A program made the translations under genes and the position numbers. Shown here one piece after another: positions 16,444 to 25,511 of a stretch of 64,000 nucleotides of DNA. Numbering within the stretch: position 1 is the stretch's first letter; each line of letters starts with the position of its first letter. Source of the DNA: Paractinoplanes abujensis (GTDB lineage Bacteria; Actinomycetota; Actinomycetes; Mycobacteriales; Micromonosporaceae); assembly GCF_014204895.1 (NCBI RefSeq), contig NZ_JACHMF010000001.1:2914001-2978000 (forward strand), in the 5' to 3' direction. The notes under the pieces were generated by a model, which was not told the DNA's origin, made no database searches, and saw nothing but the letters and a program-made list of their open reading frames with translations.

Positions 16444-18101
16444 TCCGGCGGACCGAGGTCGACGGCATCCCGGCGGTGGTCGCCCCGGCGACGGGTGGGC
16501 CGGTGCGGGCCGGGCTGGTCTTCCGGGTCGGGCAGGCCGACGAGACTCTGCCCCGCAGCGGCATCACCCACCTGATCGAGCATCTGGTGCTGCACCCGCT
16601 GGGCCACGGCGACTACCACCACAACGGCAGCACGGCCGCGGCTTTCACGTCGTTCCACGTGCAGGGCAGCGAGCAGGAGGTGGCCCGTTTCCTGACCGCG
16701 GTGTGCGACTCGCTGGCCGCGCCGCCGCTGGCCCGGCTGGAGGCGGAGAAGGGCGTTCTCCGTACGGAGGCGGCGACGCACGGCACCGGTGTCCTGGGCT
16801 CGCTGGCGGTGTGGCGGCACGGCGCTCACGACTACGGCCTGCCCGGCATGCCCGAGTGGGGCCTGCACGCGATCACCGCGGACGACGTGCGCCGGTGGAC
16901 GGCCCGCTTCTTCACGCGGGACAACGCTGTGCTCTGGGTGACCGGGGGTGACGTGCCGGGCGGCCTGCGGTTGCGGCTTCCTTCCGGCGTACGGGAACCG
17001 ATGCCCACGCCGTCGTCCGCCCTGCCCGTGACACCGGCGTCGTACGGCGGCGCGGCCGACGCGGTGGCGTGGGACAGCGTGGTCGCCGAGAGCGACGCCG
17101 CGGCCGTCTTCAGCGACGCGCTCGAGCGGGTGATGTATCGCGAGCTGCGCCACGACAGCGGGCTTTCCTACACCGTACGCACCGAGTACAGCCCGCGCGG
17201 CGACGGCGGGGCGGTGATCACGGCGCTGGCCGACGCGCTGCCCGAGAAGCAGGACGCCGTGCTGGGCGGTTTCGCCCAGGTGCTGCGGGCCGTGCGAGCC
17301 GGGCGGATCGAGCCCGGCGACGTCACCGGTGCCGTCGCCCGCCGCCTCGAGGCGCTGCGCCACCCCGGCGTCGACGCGGCCCGGCTGCCCTGGTTCGCCC
17401 GCGAGGTGCTGACCGGCCGCCCGCTGCGCACCACCGACGAGCTGGCCGCCGGTCTGGCCGCCGTCACTGTCGCCGATGTCGTCGCCTGCGGCCAGGCCGC
17501 CGAGCGCACCGGCCTGCTGATGACGCCGCCGCACGCGCACGGCGGGGCCGCCACCGGCGTCTATCCCGCCGTGGAGACCAGTCCCGCCCCCGTGGCCGGG
17601 GTGTCGTACCGGGCCCGGGCCGGGCACGCCGAGACCATCCTGGCCGGGCCGGAGGGTATCAGCGCGGTGGGCCGTTCCGGTTCCGCGACCGTACGGCTGG
17701 ACGCCTGCGCCGCCGTGCTGTCCTGGCCGGACGGCCGCCGCCTGTTCGTGGGGCTGGACGCCACGTCGGTGACGCTCGAGCCCACTCTCTACCGCAACGG
17801 CGCCGACGCCGTCCGGGCCCTGGACGATCACGTCCCGCCTCACCTGCGCGTCCCGATGCCCGCCCGCGACCCCCGGTCGATCCCGCAGCCCCGCCGGGCC
17901 ACCGTGGCCCCGCAGCGCCGCCGCCAGCTCCTGGTCGCCGCGCTGTGGGCACTGCTGGCCCTGGCCTGTTTCGCGGGCGGCGTCCTTGTGCTGAGCGGCC
18001 CGCTCGACGACGACGCCCGTCAGGGCGGCGTGGGTGGCCTCCTGGTGGGCGGTTTCTTCGTCTACATGGCCGTCCGGGCCGTACGGCGAAATAGATTGTG
18101 A
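16440..18101 (+). CDS. Membrane-anchored M16-like (insulinase-type) metallopeptidase
   Basis: A 553-residue protein with an inverted zinc motif HLIEH (residues 44-48) close to the N-terminus, as in M16 peptidases, and a downstream EKGVLRTE helix that could supply the third ligand. A second M16-like half follows (RELRHDSGLSYTVRTEY, similar to the Gly-Leu-Ser-Tyr signature of inactive halves). The last ~60 residues hold two hydrophobic segments, which is unusual because most M16 enzymes are soluble or periplasmic. There is no N-terminal signal peptide, so the catalytic part is probably cytosolic and tethered by the tail. It is translationally coupled to the upstream helical-repeat gene. Confidence 0.78.
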   Translation: MIRRTEVDGIPAVVAPATGGPVRAGLVFRVGQADETLPRSGITHLIEHLVLHPLGHGDYHHNGSTAAAFTSFHVQGSEQEVARFLTAVCDSLAAPPLARLEAEKGVLRTEAATHGTGVLGSLAVWRHGAHDYGLPGMPEWGLHAITADDVRRWTARFFTRDNAVLWVTGGDVPGGLRLRLPSGVREPMPTPSSALPVTPASYGGAADAVAWDSVVAESDAAAVFSDALERVMYRELRHDSGLSYTVRTEYSPRGDGGAVITALADALPEKQDAVLGGFAQVLRAVRAGRIEPGDVTGAVARRLEALRHPGVDAARLPWFAREVLTGRPLRTTDELAAGLAAVTVADVVACGQAAERTGLLMTPPHAHGGAATGVYPAVETSPAPVAGVSYRARAGHAETILAGPEGISAVGRSGSATVRLDACAAVLSWPDGRRLFVGLDATSVTLEPTLYRNGADAVRALDDHVPPHLRVPMPARDPRSIPQPRRATVAPQRRRQLLVAALWALLALACFAGGVLVLSGPLDDDARQGGVGGLLVGGFFVYMAVRAVRRNRL

Positions 18102-18158
18102 CGTTAAGTACCTGCCAGGCTCGGGGTGGAAGCGGCCGCTGAGCGGTAGTAATGCAGA

Positions 18159-19601
18159 GTGCCCGACCTCAGCCCTCGCCGCCGTGCGCTTGTTCTGGCC
18201 ATTTGCTGTCTGAGCCTGTTCATCGTCGGGCTGGACAACACCATCGTGAACATCGCGCTGCCGGCGTTGCGGACCGATCTCGACACGTCGGTGTCGGGCC
18301 TGCAGTGGGTGATCGACGCGTACACGCTCGTGCTGGCCAGCCTGCTGATCCTCGCGGGCAGCACGGCCGACCGGGTGGGCCGGCGGCGCACGTTCCAGAC
18401 CGGGCTGGCCCTGTTCACGCTCGGTTCCCTGCTGTGCAGCGTCGCACCCGGCCTGGGCTGGCTGATCGCCTTCCGCATGGTGCAGGCGGTCGGCGGCTCG
18501 ATGCTCAACCCGGTCGCCATGTCGATCATCACGAACACGTTCACCGAGCCCCGCGAGCGGGCCCGCGCGATCGGGGTCTGGGGCGGCGTCGTCGGCCTCA
18601 GCATGGCCCTCGGCCCGCTCGTCGGCGGCGTGCTGGTCGAGTCGCTGGGCTGGCGCTCGATCTTCTGGCTCAACGTCCCCGTCGGCATCGCCGCGATCGC
18701 GCTGACCGCCCTGTTCGTCCCCGAGTCGCGCGCCCCCGAGCCGCGCCGCATCGACCCGCTGGGTCAGGCGCTCGTGCTGATCCTGCTGGCCTCGGTCACG
18801 TACGGGATCATCGAGGGCCCCGGCGCGGGCTGGAGCTCGCCCGAGATCATCGCGTGCTTCGCCGTGGGTGCGGCCGCCCTGGCCGGCCTGCTGGCCTACG
18901 AGCCCCGCCGCGCCGAACCGCTGCTCGATCTGCGCTTCTTCCGCAGCGTCCCGTTCAGCGGGGCCACCCTGATCGCCGTCTCCGCGTTCGGGGCCCTGGC
19001 CGGTTTCCTGTTCCTGAACACCCTTTACCTGCAGGACGTACGGGGTCTGTCGGCCCTGCACGCCGGCCTCTACACCTTGCCGATGGCCGCGATGACCGCC
19101 GTCTGCGCTCCCCTGTCGGGCCGCCTGGTCGGCACCCGCGGCACCCGGCTGCCGCTGATTCTGGCCGGCACCGCGATGACCCTGGCCATGCTGCCCCTGA
19201 CCCAGCTGACCGAGACCACCCCCGCCGGCCTGCTGATCGGCTGCTACCTGTTCTTCGGCATCGGTTTCGGCCTGGTCAACGCGCCCATCACGAACACCGC
19301 GGTGTCCGGCATGCCGCGTTCCCAGGCCGGGGTGGCCGCCGCCATCGCGTCGACGTCGCGCCAGGTCGGCGGATCATTGGGCGTTGCCGTGATCGGCGCC
19401 GCCGTGATCTCCGGCATCACCGGGCCCGTGGCCGACGAGTTCGCCCGGGCCAGCCACGCAGGCTGGTGGATCGTCGTCGGCTGCGGCCTTTCCGTCCTCG
19501 CGCTGGGCCTGCTCACGACCGGACGCTGGGCCCGCTCCACTGCCGACCGCACGGCCGCGGAGCTGATCGGCAGATCCGAGCCGGCGCCGGCCCTCACCTG
19601 A
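18159..19601 (+). CDS. MFS drug-efflux transporter, DHA2 (14-TM, EmrB/QacA) type
   Basis: A 480-residue membrane transporter. It has motif A (GSTADRVGRRRTFQTG) after TM2, the LDNTIVNIALPALRTDL segment of TM1 typical of DHA2 proteins, and motif C-like GVVGLSMALGPLVGG in TM5. About 14 hydrophobic segments are present. It is likely a proton-driven exporter of drugs or secondary metabolites. The start is GTG at 18159. No TetR or MarR regulator is adjacent. Confidence 0.93.
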   Translation: MPDLSPRRRALVLAICCLSLFIVGLDNTIVNIALPALRTDLDTSVSGLQWVIDAYTLVLASLLILAGSTADRVGRRRTFQTGLALFTLGSLLCSVAPGLGWLIAFRMVQAVGGSMLNPVAMSIITNTFTEPRERARAIGVWGGVVGLSMALGPLVGGVLVESLGWRSIFWLNVPVGIAAIALTALFVPESRAPEPRRIDPLGQALVLILLASVTYGIIEGPGAGWSSPEIIACFAVGAAALAGLLAYEPRRAEPLLDLRFFRSVPFSGATLIAVSAFGALAGFLFLNTLYLQDVRGLSALHAGLYTLPMAAMTAVCAPLSGRLVGTRGTRLPLILAGTAMTLAMLPLTQLTETTPAGLLIGCYLFFGIGFGLVNAPITNTAVSGMPRSQAGVAAAIASTSRQVGGSLGVAVIGAAVISGITGPVADEFARASHAGWWIVVGCGLSVLALGLLTTGRWARSTADRTAAELIGRSEPAPALT

Positions 19602-19676
19602 CCGCGTTCACCGACCGGGCTGCCCCGGGCAGCGCCTGCCGTCTGTCAACGACCGGCCGGCCACGGCGCCAATGGA

Positions 19677-21161
19677 TCAGGCTTTGTGCCCCCACGTGCC
19701 GGTTGACCAGGATGCCGTCAGCGGGGTCGACCGGGGGTAGAGGACCAGGTTGCCGTCGTTCTGCAGGTTCAGGTCGGACGGGCCCCGGCCCGCCGTGGGC
19801 GTCGACCAGACCTTGGTGCCGGCGCCGTCGAACAGGGCGAGGCTGCCGTCGTTCTGGTTGGTCAGGCGGATGGCCTTCAGGCCCGTCTTCGACCAGAGCA
19901 CCGTGCTGCCCAGGTAGAGCACGAGGTTGCCGTCGCCCTGCAGCCACAGCTGGAAGCGGCCGTCGCTGGAGCGCAGGGCCGACTGGCGGTGCAGCGACCG
20001 GCCGGGGGCCAGGGTGCGCTGGAAACTGTCGGTCAGGGCGAGCTTCACGGCGTCGTAAGCGGGCTGCTGGGGCCGGCCGGCCGTGTCGGTCAGGCCGAAG
20101 TGGCACTCGGGGTCGGCCGAGCCCGCGGCGCAGGAGGGACTGTCGGCGTACGAGTAGACGAACAGCGGTCCGGTGTAGTCGAGCGCACGCCACATCCGGA
20201 CGCCCTCCTCGAGGTGATCCCGGCGGTCAGCGGCCGGAACGACGTTCGAGGGGTAGCCGTACTCGGTGCCCCAGATCTTCTTCGAGCCGTCGCCGCGCTT
20301 GACCATCACGGCCCGGACGGCGGCCAGCTCACCGCATTTCTCGTCGGGCGGCCCGAACATGGCCCACCACCGGTTCGCGCATTCGGGCCGGGACGGGCTG
20401 CGGCCGTTGCTCCAGGCCGGGTACGGGTGGTGGGTGACCGCGTGGAACGTCTTGCCGTAGCCGTTGGCGTAGGCCCAGTCGAGCCAGGCCGCCGGCTCGT
20501 CCGCCCCGCCGGCCCCACCGGACGCGCCGGCCAGCACCGTGCAGGAGGCGCACCGCACCTGCACCTGCTCGTACGCGATTTTCGTCAGCTGCCAGTACCG
20601 CAGGCGCCGGGCCGCGGCGCTGCCGTCGCCGTAGTTGGCCTTGTCCGTGAGGTTGGGTTCGTTCCAGACCTCGTACGCCTGCACCCGGCCCGCGAAGTGG
20701 GTCACGGTGGCGTCGACGATCGACCGCCACGTCGTGTCGGCCACCGGGAACCATTTGTCGCCGGCGTGCCCGCCGTTGGCCCACGGCGGCGCGTAGCCGA
20801 GGATGAGCAGCACCCGCATGTCCCGCGCGTTCGCCGCGTCGACGATCGGATCGAGCCGGCCGAAGTCGGGCGCGCAGGTCGCACAATCCTGCACGCCCCA
20901 CCAGTCGAGGTCGAGCCGCAGCACCGGTTTGCGGTCACCGGCGTACGCGTCCATGGCGTCGAGCCGGCCGACCAGCCCGGTGGTGGCCGCGCCCTCGGAG
21001 AACCCGACGTCGGCTCGGGAGAAGACGTAGGGATCGGCGGCGGCCGCCACCCCCGCGGACGGGGCAGCGGCGGTCTCCGCCCCCGCGGGGAGGGTGACCG
21101 CCGCCAACCCGAGGACAGCCGCCAGAGCCGCCACGCCGGCCAGGATTCGTTCAGGACGCAT
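19677..21161 (-). CDS. Secreted clan-A glycoside hydrolase with C-terminal B-lectin domain
   Basis: A 494-residue protein with an N-terminal signal peptide (cleavage near residue 28-43). The catalytic barrel (about 45-375) has YEVWNEPN with the likely acid/base Glu168 and WGTEYGYP with the likely nucleophile Glu300, matching clan GH-A families such as GH39/GH5. The last ~105 residues form a bulb-type mannose-lectin domain with QGDGNLVLY, NDGSLALF and QNDGNLVLY repeats. It presumably degrades an extracellular polysaccharide. Exact family and substrate are uncertain. Confidence 0.87.
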   Translation of the reverse strand: MRPERILAGVAALAAVLGLAAVTLPAGAETAAAPSAGVAAAADPYVFSRADVGFSEGAATTGLVGRLDAMDAYAGDRKPVLRLDLDWWGVQDCATCAPDFGRLDPIVDAANARDMRVLLILGYAPPWANGGHAGDKWFPVADTTWRSIVDATVTHFAGRVQAYEVWNEPNLTDKANYGDGSAAARRLRYWQLTKIAYEQVQVRCASCTVLAGASGGAGGADEPAAWLDWAYANGYGKTFHAVTHHPYPAWSNGRSPSRPECANRWWAMFGPPDEKCGELAAVRAVMVKRGDGSKKIWGTEYGYPSNVVPAADRRDHLEEGVRMWRALDYTGPLFVYSYADSPSCAAGSADPECHFGLTDTAGRPQQPAYDAVKLALTDSFQRTLAPGRSLHRQSALRSSDGRFQLWLQGDGNLVLYLGSTVLWSKTGLKAIRLTNQNDGSLALFDGAGTKVWSTPTAGRGPSDLNLQNDGNLVLYPRSTPLTASWSTGTWGHKA

Positions 21162-21181
21162 GGCCGGCGATCTTAGCGACG

Positions 21182-22123
21182 TCAGGCCGAGAACGAGGTC
21201 CGGCGGCGACGGGCCAGCAGGAAGGCCACCGCGCCACCGATCAGCAGCAGCGCACCCGCGCCACCCATGAAGGCCACGTTGGTGCCGGTCAGCGGCAGGC
21301 CGCCACCGGTGTCACCGCCGCCCGCGCCGCCCGGGGCCGGAGTGGCCGGGACAGCCGTCGGAGCCGCCGGGGAGCTGCTCGTCGGCGTGGGGTTCGCGGG
21401 CTCCTCCTCGCCGTCGCCGGGCGGCAGGGTCGGCGCGACCGTCGTGGTGGGAGTGGCCGTCGGCGTCGGGGTGGCCGTCGGCGTCGGGGTGGCCGGCGGC
21501 GTGGTGGGCGGGGTCTCGACGGTGGGGATGACGACGACCTTGCCCGAGCTGCTGTTGTCGCCGGTGTACGGCGTCTCCGGGGTCGCTTTCACCATCATGG
21601 GCAGGGTGTGGAAGCCGGCCCGGGTCAGTTAGTCGCGGCCGAGCCACGTCGGGCCCTGCGCGTCCGCGTAGTCCCTGGTGTACCAGGTGAAGCGGTAGGA
21701 GTACTCGGCGCCGGCCGGGGCCTTGGGGTGGACCCGGATGAAGCCCCCGCTGAGCTTGTACGAGCCGCCCGGTTCGATCGGGTTCGGCACCTCGCAGAGC
21801 GCTTCCCCGGTGTCGGTCAGGTCCGGGATCTTGCCGCCGGGGATGCTCTCGGTGTACTTGCAGGTGATGTAGCTCGAGGCGAACCAGAGGCCCCGCGTCT
21901 CGACGTGGAGCACGACCTTCAGCGGCTTGTCACCGTCGTTGCGCACCTCCATCGTCTCGTTGACCCACTTGTTCGCCTCGGCCTGGAAGGTCTTGGGCGC
22001 AGGACCGGCGGCCAGGATGGCGTTGGGGTCCGTGGGCGGCGCGGCGTGGGCGGGCGCCGGGACGAGCGCGGCGGCAAGAGCGGCCGCCGAGGCCAGGCCG
22101 AGCAGACGGCGAACGGTTGACAC
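21182..22123 (-). pseudogene. LPXTG cell-wall-anchored surface protein with in-frame TAA
   Basis: The first 164 codons encode a signal peptide (ending AHA near residue 27) and a beta-rich domain with cysteines (ITCKYTE, EALCEVP). A TAA at 21629-21631 follows. The same frame continues without further stops through a Thr/Pro-rich linker (TPTATPTPTATPTTT) to a sortase signal LPLTG, a hydrophobic segment and RRRR. The two halves together look like one normal sortase substrate of 314 codons. The TAA may be a nonsense mutation, a sequencing error or a readthrough site. Without it being passed, the first part is secreted but not anchored. The start is GTG at 22121-22123 with AAGGAG upstream. Confidence 0.8.
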
Positions 22124-22248
22124 GGTGGGGAGGCTCCTTCAGAACGACAGGGATCGACTTGAGGCGCCGGAGCCTACCCACGCCGGCCGAGCCCGTGTGT
22201 CCCGCCAGACGTTTCCGTCAACAGTGGACTTTTCGTCGGCGCGGACGG

Positions 22249-22277
22249 TTGTCACCGTAGTTACCCGCCGGTAGATT
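22249..22277 (+). promoter_or_regulatory. Predicted promoter of the methyltransferase gene
   Basis: TTGTCA (22249-22254) and TAGATT (22272-22277) are separated by 17 bp, close to the actinobacterial housekeeping consensus. The methyltransferase GTG follows 30 bp later, with GGAGGAGA before it. Confidence 0.55.
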
Positions 22278-22307
22278 GCGTGAGCCGCCAACCAGAGGAG
22301 ACCGCAG

Positions 22308-23048
22308 GTGACCGAGCCGCACAAGGCCACCCTCCAGCGCTCGATCACGCTCTTCCAGGCCTTCCTCGTCGAGCAGACCGACCCCGACCGGTTCTACACC
22401 GCGCTCGCCCGGGACTCGGTCGGCCAGCTCGGCCGGTACGGCCCGCTGCGGGATCAACTCGTGCTCGACGTGGGCGGCGGCCCCGGCTACTTCGCCGACG
22501 CGTTCAGCAAGGCCGGCGCCCGCTACGTCCGGCTGGAGCCCGACGCCGGTGACATGGCGTCCGGCGTCGGGGGCGAGGACACGGCGGTCGGCGCGCTCCG
22601 GGCCAGCGGCATGGAGCTCCCCATCCGTACGGGATCGGTCGACGTCTGTTACTCCTCGAACGTGCTCGAACACGTGCCCGACCCGCCGCGCATGCTCGAC
22701 GAGATGGTCCGGGTGACGCGCCCCGGCGGGCTGATCTACGCCTCGTTCACGCCGTGGCTCTCGCCGTGGGGCGGCCACGAGACGGCTCCCTGGCACTATT
22801 TCGGCGGCCACTACGCGGCCCGCCGTTACGAGCGCCGCCACGGCAAGCCGCCGAAGAACAAGTACCGCCACAGCCTGCACCCGTACTCGGTCGGCGCCGC
22901 CCTGAAGTGGGCCCGCACCACCCGGCAGGCCACCCAGCTCGACGCCCTGGCCCGCTATCACCCCTCGTGGGCGCAGTGGATCCTCCGGGTCCCGGCCGCG
23001 CGCGAGGTCCTCTCCTGGAACCTCGCGCTCGTCCTGCGCAAGAACTAA
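22308..23048 (+). CDS. Class I SAM-dependent methyltransferase
   Basis: A 246-residue cytosolic enzyme. It has SAM motif I LVLDVGGGPGYF (about residues 47-58), an acidic residue after strand 2 (RLEPD), and NVLEHVPDPPRMLDEMVRV with RPGGLIYASF, which are Methyltransf_11-type motifs. The tail has an HYFGGHYAARRYERRHG segment seen in actinobacterial glycan- or lipid-associated methyltransferases. The start is GTG at 22308. It converges with the DUF4185 gene: its stop overlaps that gene's end by 4 bp. Substrate unknown. Confidence 0.9.
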   Translation: MTEPHKATLQRSITLFQAFLVEQTDPDRFYTALARDSVGQLGRYGPLRDQLVLDVGGGPGYFADAFSKAGARYVRLEPDAGDMASGVGGEDTAVGALRASGMELPIRTGSVDVCYSSNVLEHVPDPPRMLDEMVRVTRPGGLIYASFTPWLSPWGGHETAPWHYFGGHYAARRYERRHGKPPKNKYRHSLHPYSVGAALKWARTTRQATQLDALARYHPSWAQWILRVPAAREVLSWNLALVLRKN

Positions 23049-25477
23049 CGGGCCGTCACCGACACCGGTTCGGTGGTCAGGTCGTCGAGCTGCACCCGGA
23101 ACTCGTACTGATGCCCGGCGATCAGCATGATGGCCTCGTAGGTGCTGCCGTCGACCGGATAGGGATCGGTGCGCCACTGCTCGCCCGCCGACGCGTCGCG
23201 CACCTGAATCCGGTAGAGCACGTCCGAGCGGATCTCCTGCCACGTCAGCCGGGCCGTTCCGGGGCCGGTGGCCACCACCGCGAGGCCGGTCGGCAGGGCC
23301 GAACCCACCCGCACCCGTACGGGCGAGGACTGCGGACCGGCCCCACCGGGGTTGAAGGCCGCCACCTTGAGCTCGTACTCGTGGCCGGCGACGAGGTTGC
23401 GCAGGGTGGCCTCGCGCCCCTGCGCCCCGACCTCCTCGCGGGTGAAGTCCTTCTCCCCCGCCGTGACGTCGCGCCGGTAGATCCAGTGCCATGTCTGCCG
23501 GGACCGCCAGCTCAGCTCGACGGCCGTGCCGCGCGGCTCGGCCCGCAGCCGGGTGGGCGCGTCGCCGGGCGGCGCCAGCTGGGCCCGCACCCGCACGACG
23601 GGTGACCGCGTGCCCTCCCCGCCGTCGTTGACCGCCGCCACCACGAACTCGTACTCGCGCCCGTGCTCGAGCGGCCGGGACCGGAACTGCGTCGTCCGGG
23701 AGATGCCGGGCACACCCCAGTCGGTGGTGCCGGCGGTCGCGTCCCGCTGATAGATCTTGTACGCCAGCCCGGGCGCGACCTGCGGCCAGGACAGCAGCAC
23801 GGTGCCGTCCGGGCGGGTCTGCGCGCTGGGCGTCCCGGGCGCGGGCGGGGTGGCCACCACGACCGTGGCCCGTACGCCCTTGGAGTGCACGCTGTCCCCG
23901 CCGCCGCCCACAGCCACGGCGGTGAACTCGTACTCGTGGCCGTGCCGCAGCGGCCCGATCGTGGCGCTCTGCCCCGGGTAGGCGCCGGCCGCCGTGCGAC
24001 CGCGCTGCCCGGTGGTCAGGTCGCGGTAGTAGAGCTTGAAGAGCTGGACGAACGGCACCTCGGTCCAGTGCAGCGTCACCTTGCCGGCGTTGTCCGGTTC
24101 GGCCCGCACCATCGCCGGCGCCGGGGGTGGCGGCACGGTCGCGGTCATGCCGGCCACCGGGGACAGCGCGCCCTCGCCACGCTTGTCCACCGCGGACACC
24201 GCGAACTCGTACCGGTGACCGTTGGTCAGGAACTCGAACTTGCCGGGGGCGTTGCCCGGCAGCCGGACGAAATGGGTCTGCCCGGCCGTCACGTCGCGCC
24301 GGTAGACCCGGTAGTCCCGCCCGCCCTCGGTCTTCCACGTCACCCGGGCCGTCCCGGAACCGTCCGGGGCCGCGGCCACCTCGGCCGGGGCCGGGGGCAG
24401 CTGTCCGGCGACGCGGGGCGGCCACGGCACCTCGAAGAACCGGGGGCGGTAGATCGACGCGTCGGCGTACGCGACGGCCTCGTCCAGGTCGTTGACGTTG
24501 TACGACACCAGCAGCGAGCCCGGCCGGCTCAGGTCGAGGTGCAGGTCCGCGTCGTAGACGATGTGCCCGGCGTCGGGCTCGGGCGCGCGGAACAGGTAGT
24601 GCGGCCCCTCGAACGGCCCGGTCGGCGCGGTGGCCGTGTAGGCCACGAAGTCCGCACTGAACATCAGGTTGTTCTCGTGGGTCACCAGCACGTACCGGTC
24701 GCCCACCTTACGCACGCCGAAGCTGGTGCCGACGCCGCTGAGCAGCCGCCCCGACTCGCCGGCCGCCGCGGACCAGGCCCGGCCGGTCCAGAACTCCCAC
24801 GGCTGCCCGAGGTCGGTGCCGCGCACGCGGGCCACATGGGCGAACTTCATCTGACCGGCCGCCTCGGACCCGTAGATGTAGGTGTAGGCGCCGTCGGTCA
24901 TCACCTCGGAGCCCCACGAGACCTTGTCGCCCACCGGCAGCGGGCGCACCCGTCCGGCGGCGAAGGTGGGCAGGGCCAGGGTGGCCAGGTCGGTGGCGGC
25001 CAGCACGTGGTCGAGCGGGCCCGGCCCGGTTCGCTTGATCCGGTTGACCAGCACCTGCACCTGGTCGCTGAGCACCGACGCGTCGCCGACCCAGTGGTAT
25101 TCGCCGTCGTCGCCGGTGGAGAACAGCGATGCCGGGCGGCCCGGGCTGCCGCCGGTGAGCGTCGTGAGCTTGCCGCCGTCCTGCACCACAGCCGAGTTGT
25201 GCACGAGCGACGCCGAGCGCGGCCGGGCGCCGCCGGGATCGGGGCGGCCCAGGAAGGTGTCGGAGAACAGCCACAGCCGGCGACCGTCGGGCAGGGGCAC
25301 CGAGGCCGTGCGGTCGGCGCCGAGCCAGTCGCCCGAGGTGTCGCCGTACCGCTGGAACAGCGCCGTCAGACCGGCCGCGGACGTGCCGCCGGGATCCTCC
25401 GGCGCGACCCGCGGGCCGGCCGCGGCCGCCACCGCCAGCAGCACCACGACCGTCCAGGCGGCGAGCAGCCACCGCAT
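23045..25477 (-). CDS. Secreted DUF4185 protein with fibronectin type III repeats
   Basis: About 810 residues. A signal peptide or N-terminal anchor (MRWLLAAWTVVVLLAVAAAA) is followed by a DUF4185 domain (to about residue 350). DUF4185 has a beta-propeller look (GRRLWLFSDTFLG, WGSEVMTDGAYTYIYGSE). About five fibronectin-III-like modules follow, each with the RVYRRDVTAG/YEF.V.AV pattern. The modules are closely alike, suggesting internal duplication. DUF4185 proteins are thought to act on cell-surface glycans. Start taken at ATG 25475-25477; a GTG nine bases upstream has a better GGGGG site. It lies directly downstream of the flippase gene. Confidence 0.85.
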   Translation of the reverse strand: MRWLLAAWTVVVLLAVAAAAGPRVAPEDPGGTSAAGLTALFQRYGDTSGDWLGADRTASVPLPDGRRLWLFSDTFLGRPDPGGARPRSASLVHNSAVVQDGGKLTTLTGGSPGRPASLFSTGDDGEYHWVGDASVLSDQVQVLVNRIKRTGPGPLDHVLAATDLATLALPTFAAGRVRPLPVGDKVSWGSEVMTDGAYTYIYGSEAAGQMKFAHVARVRGTDLGQPWEFWTGRAWSAAAGESGRLLSGVGTSFGVRKVGDRYVLVTHENNLMFSADFVAYTATAPTGPFEGPHYLFRAPEPDAGHIVYDADLHLDLSRPGSLLVSYNVNDLDEAVAYADASIYRPRFFEVPWPPRVAGQLPPAPAEVAAAPDGSGTARVTWKTEGGRDYRVYRRDVTAGQTHFVRLPGNAPGKFEFLTNGHRYEFAVSAVDKRGEGALSPVAGMTATVPPPPAPAMVRAEPDNAGKVTLHWTEVPFVQLFKLYYRDLTTGQRGRTAAGAYPGQSATIGPLRHGHEYEFTAVAVGGGGDSVHSKGVRATVVVATPPAPGTPSAQTRPDGTVLLSWPQVAPGLAYKIYQRDATAGTTDWGVPGISRTTQFRSRPLEHGREYEFVVAAVNDGGEGTRSPVVRVRAQLAPPGDAPTRLRAEPRGTAVELSWRSRQTWHWIYRRDVTAGEKDFTREEVGAQGREATLRNLVAGHEYELKVAAFNPGGAGPQSSPVRVRVGSALPTGLAVVATGPGTARLTWQEIRSDVLYRIQVRDASAGEQWRTDPYPVDGSTYEAIMLIAGHQYEFRVQLDDLTTEPVSVTAR

Positions 25478-25511
25478 CGCGAACCGCACCCAGGGACCCC
25501 CGTCCACCCGT

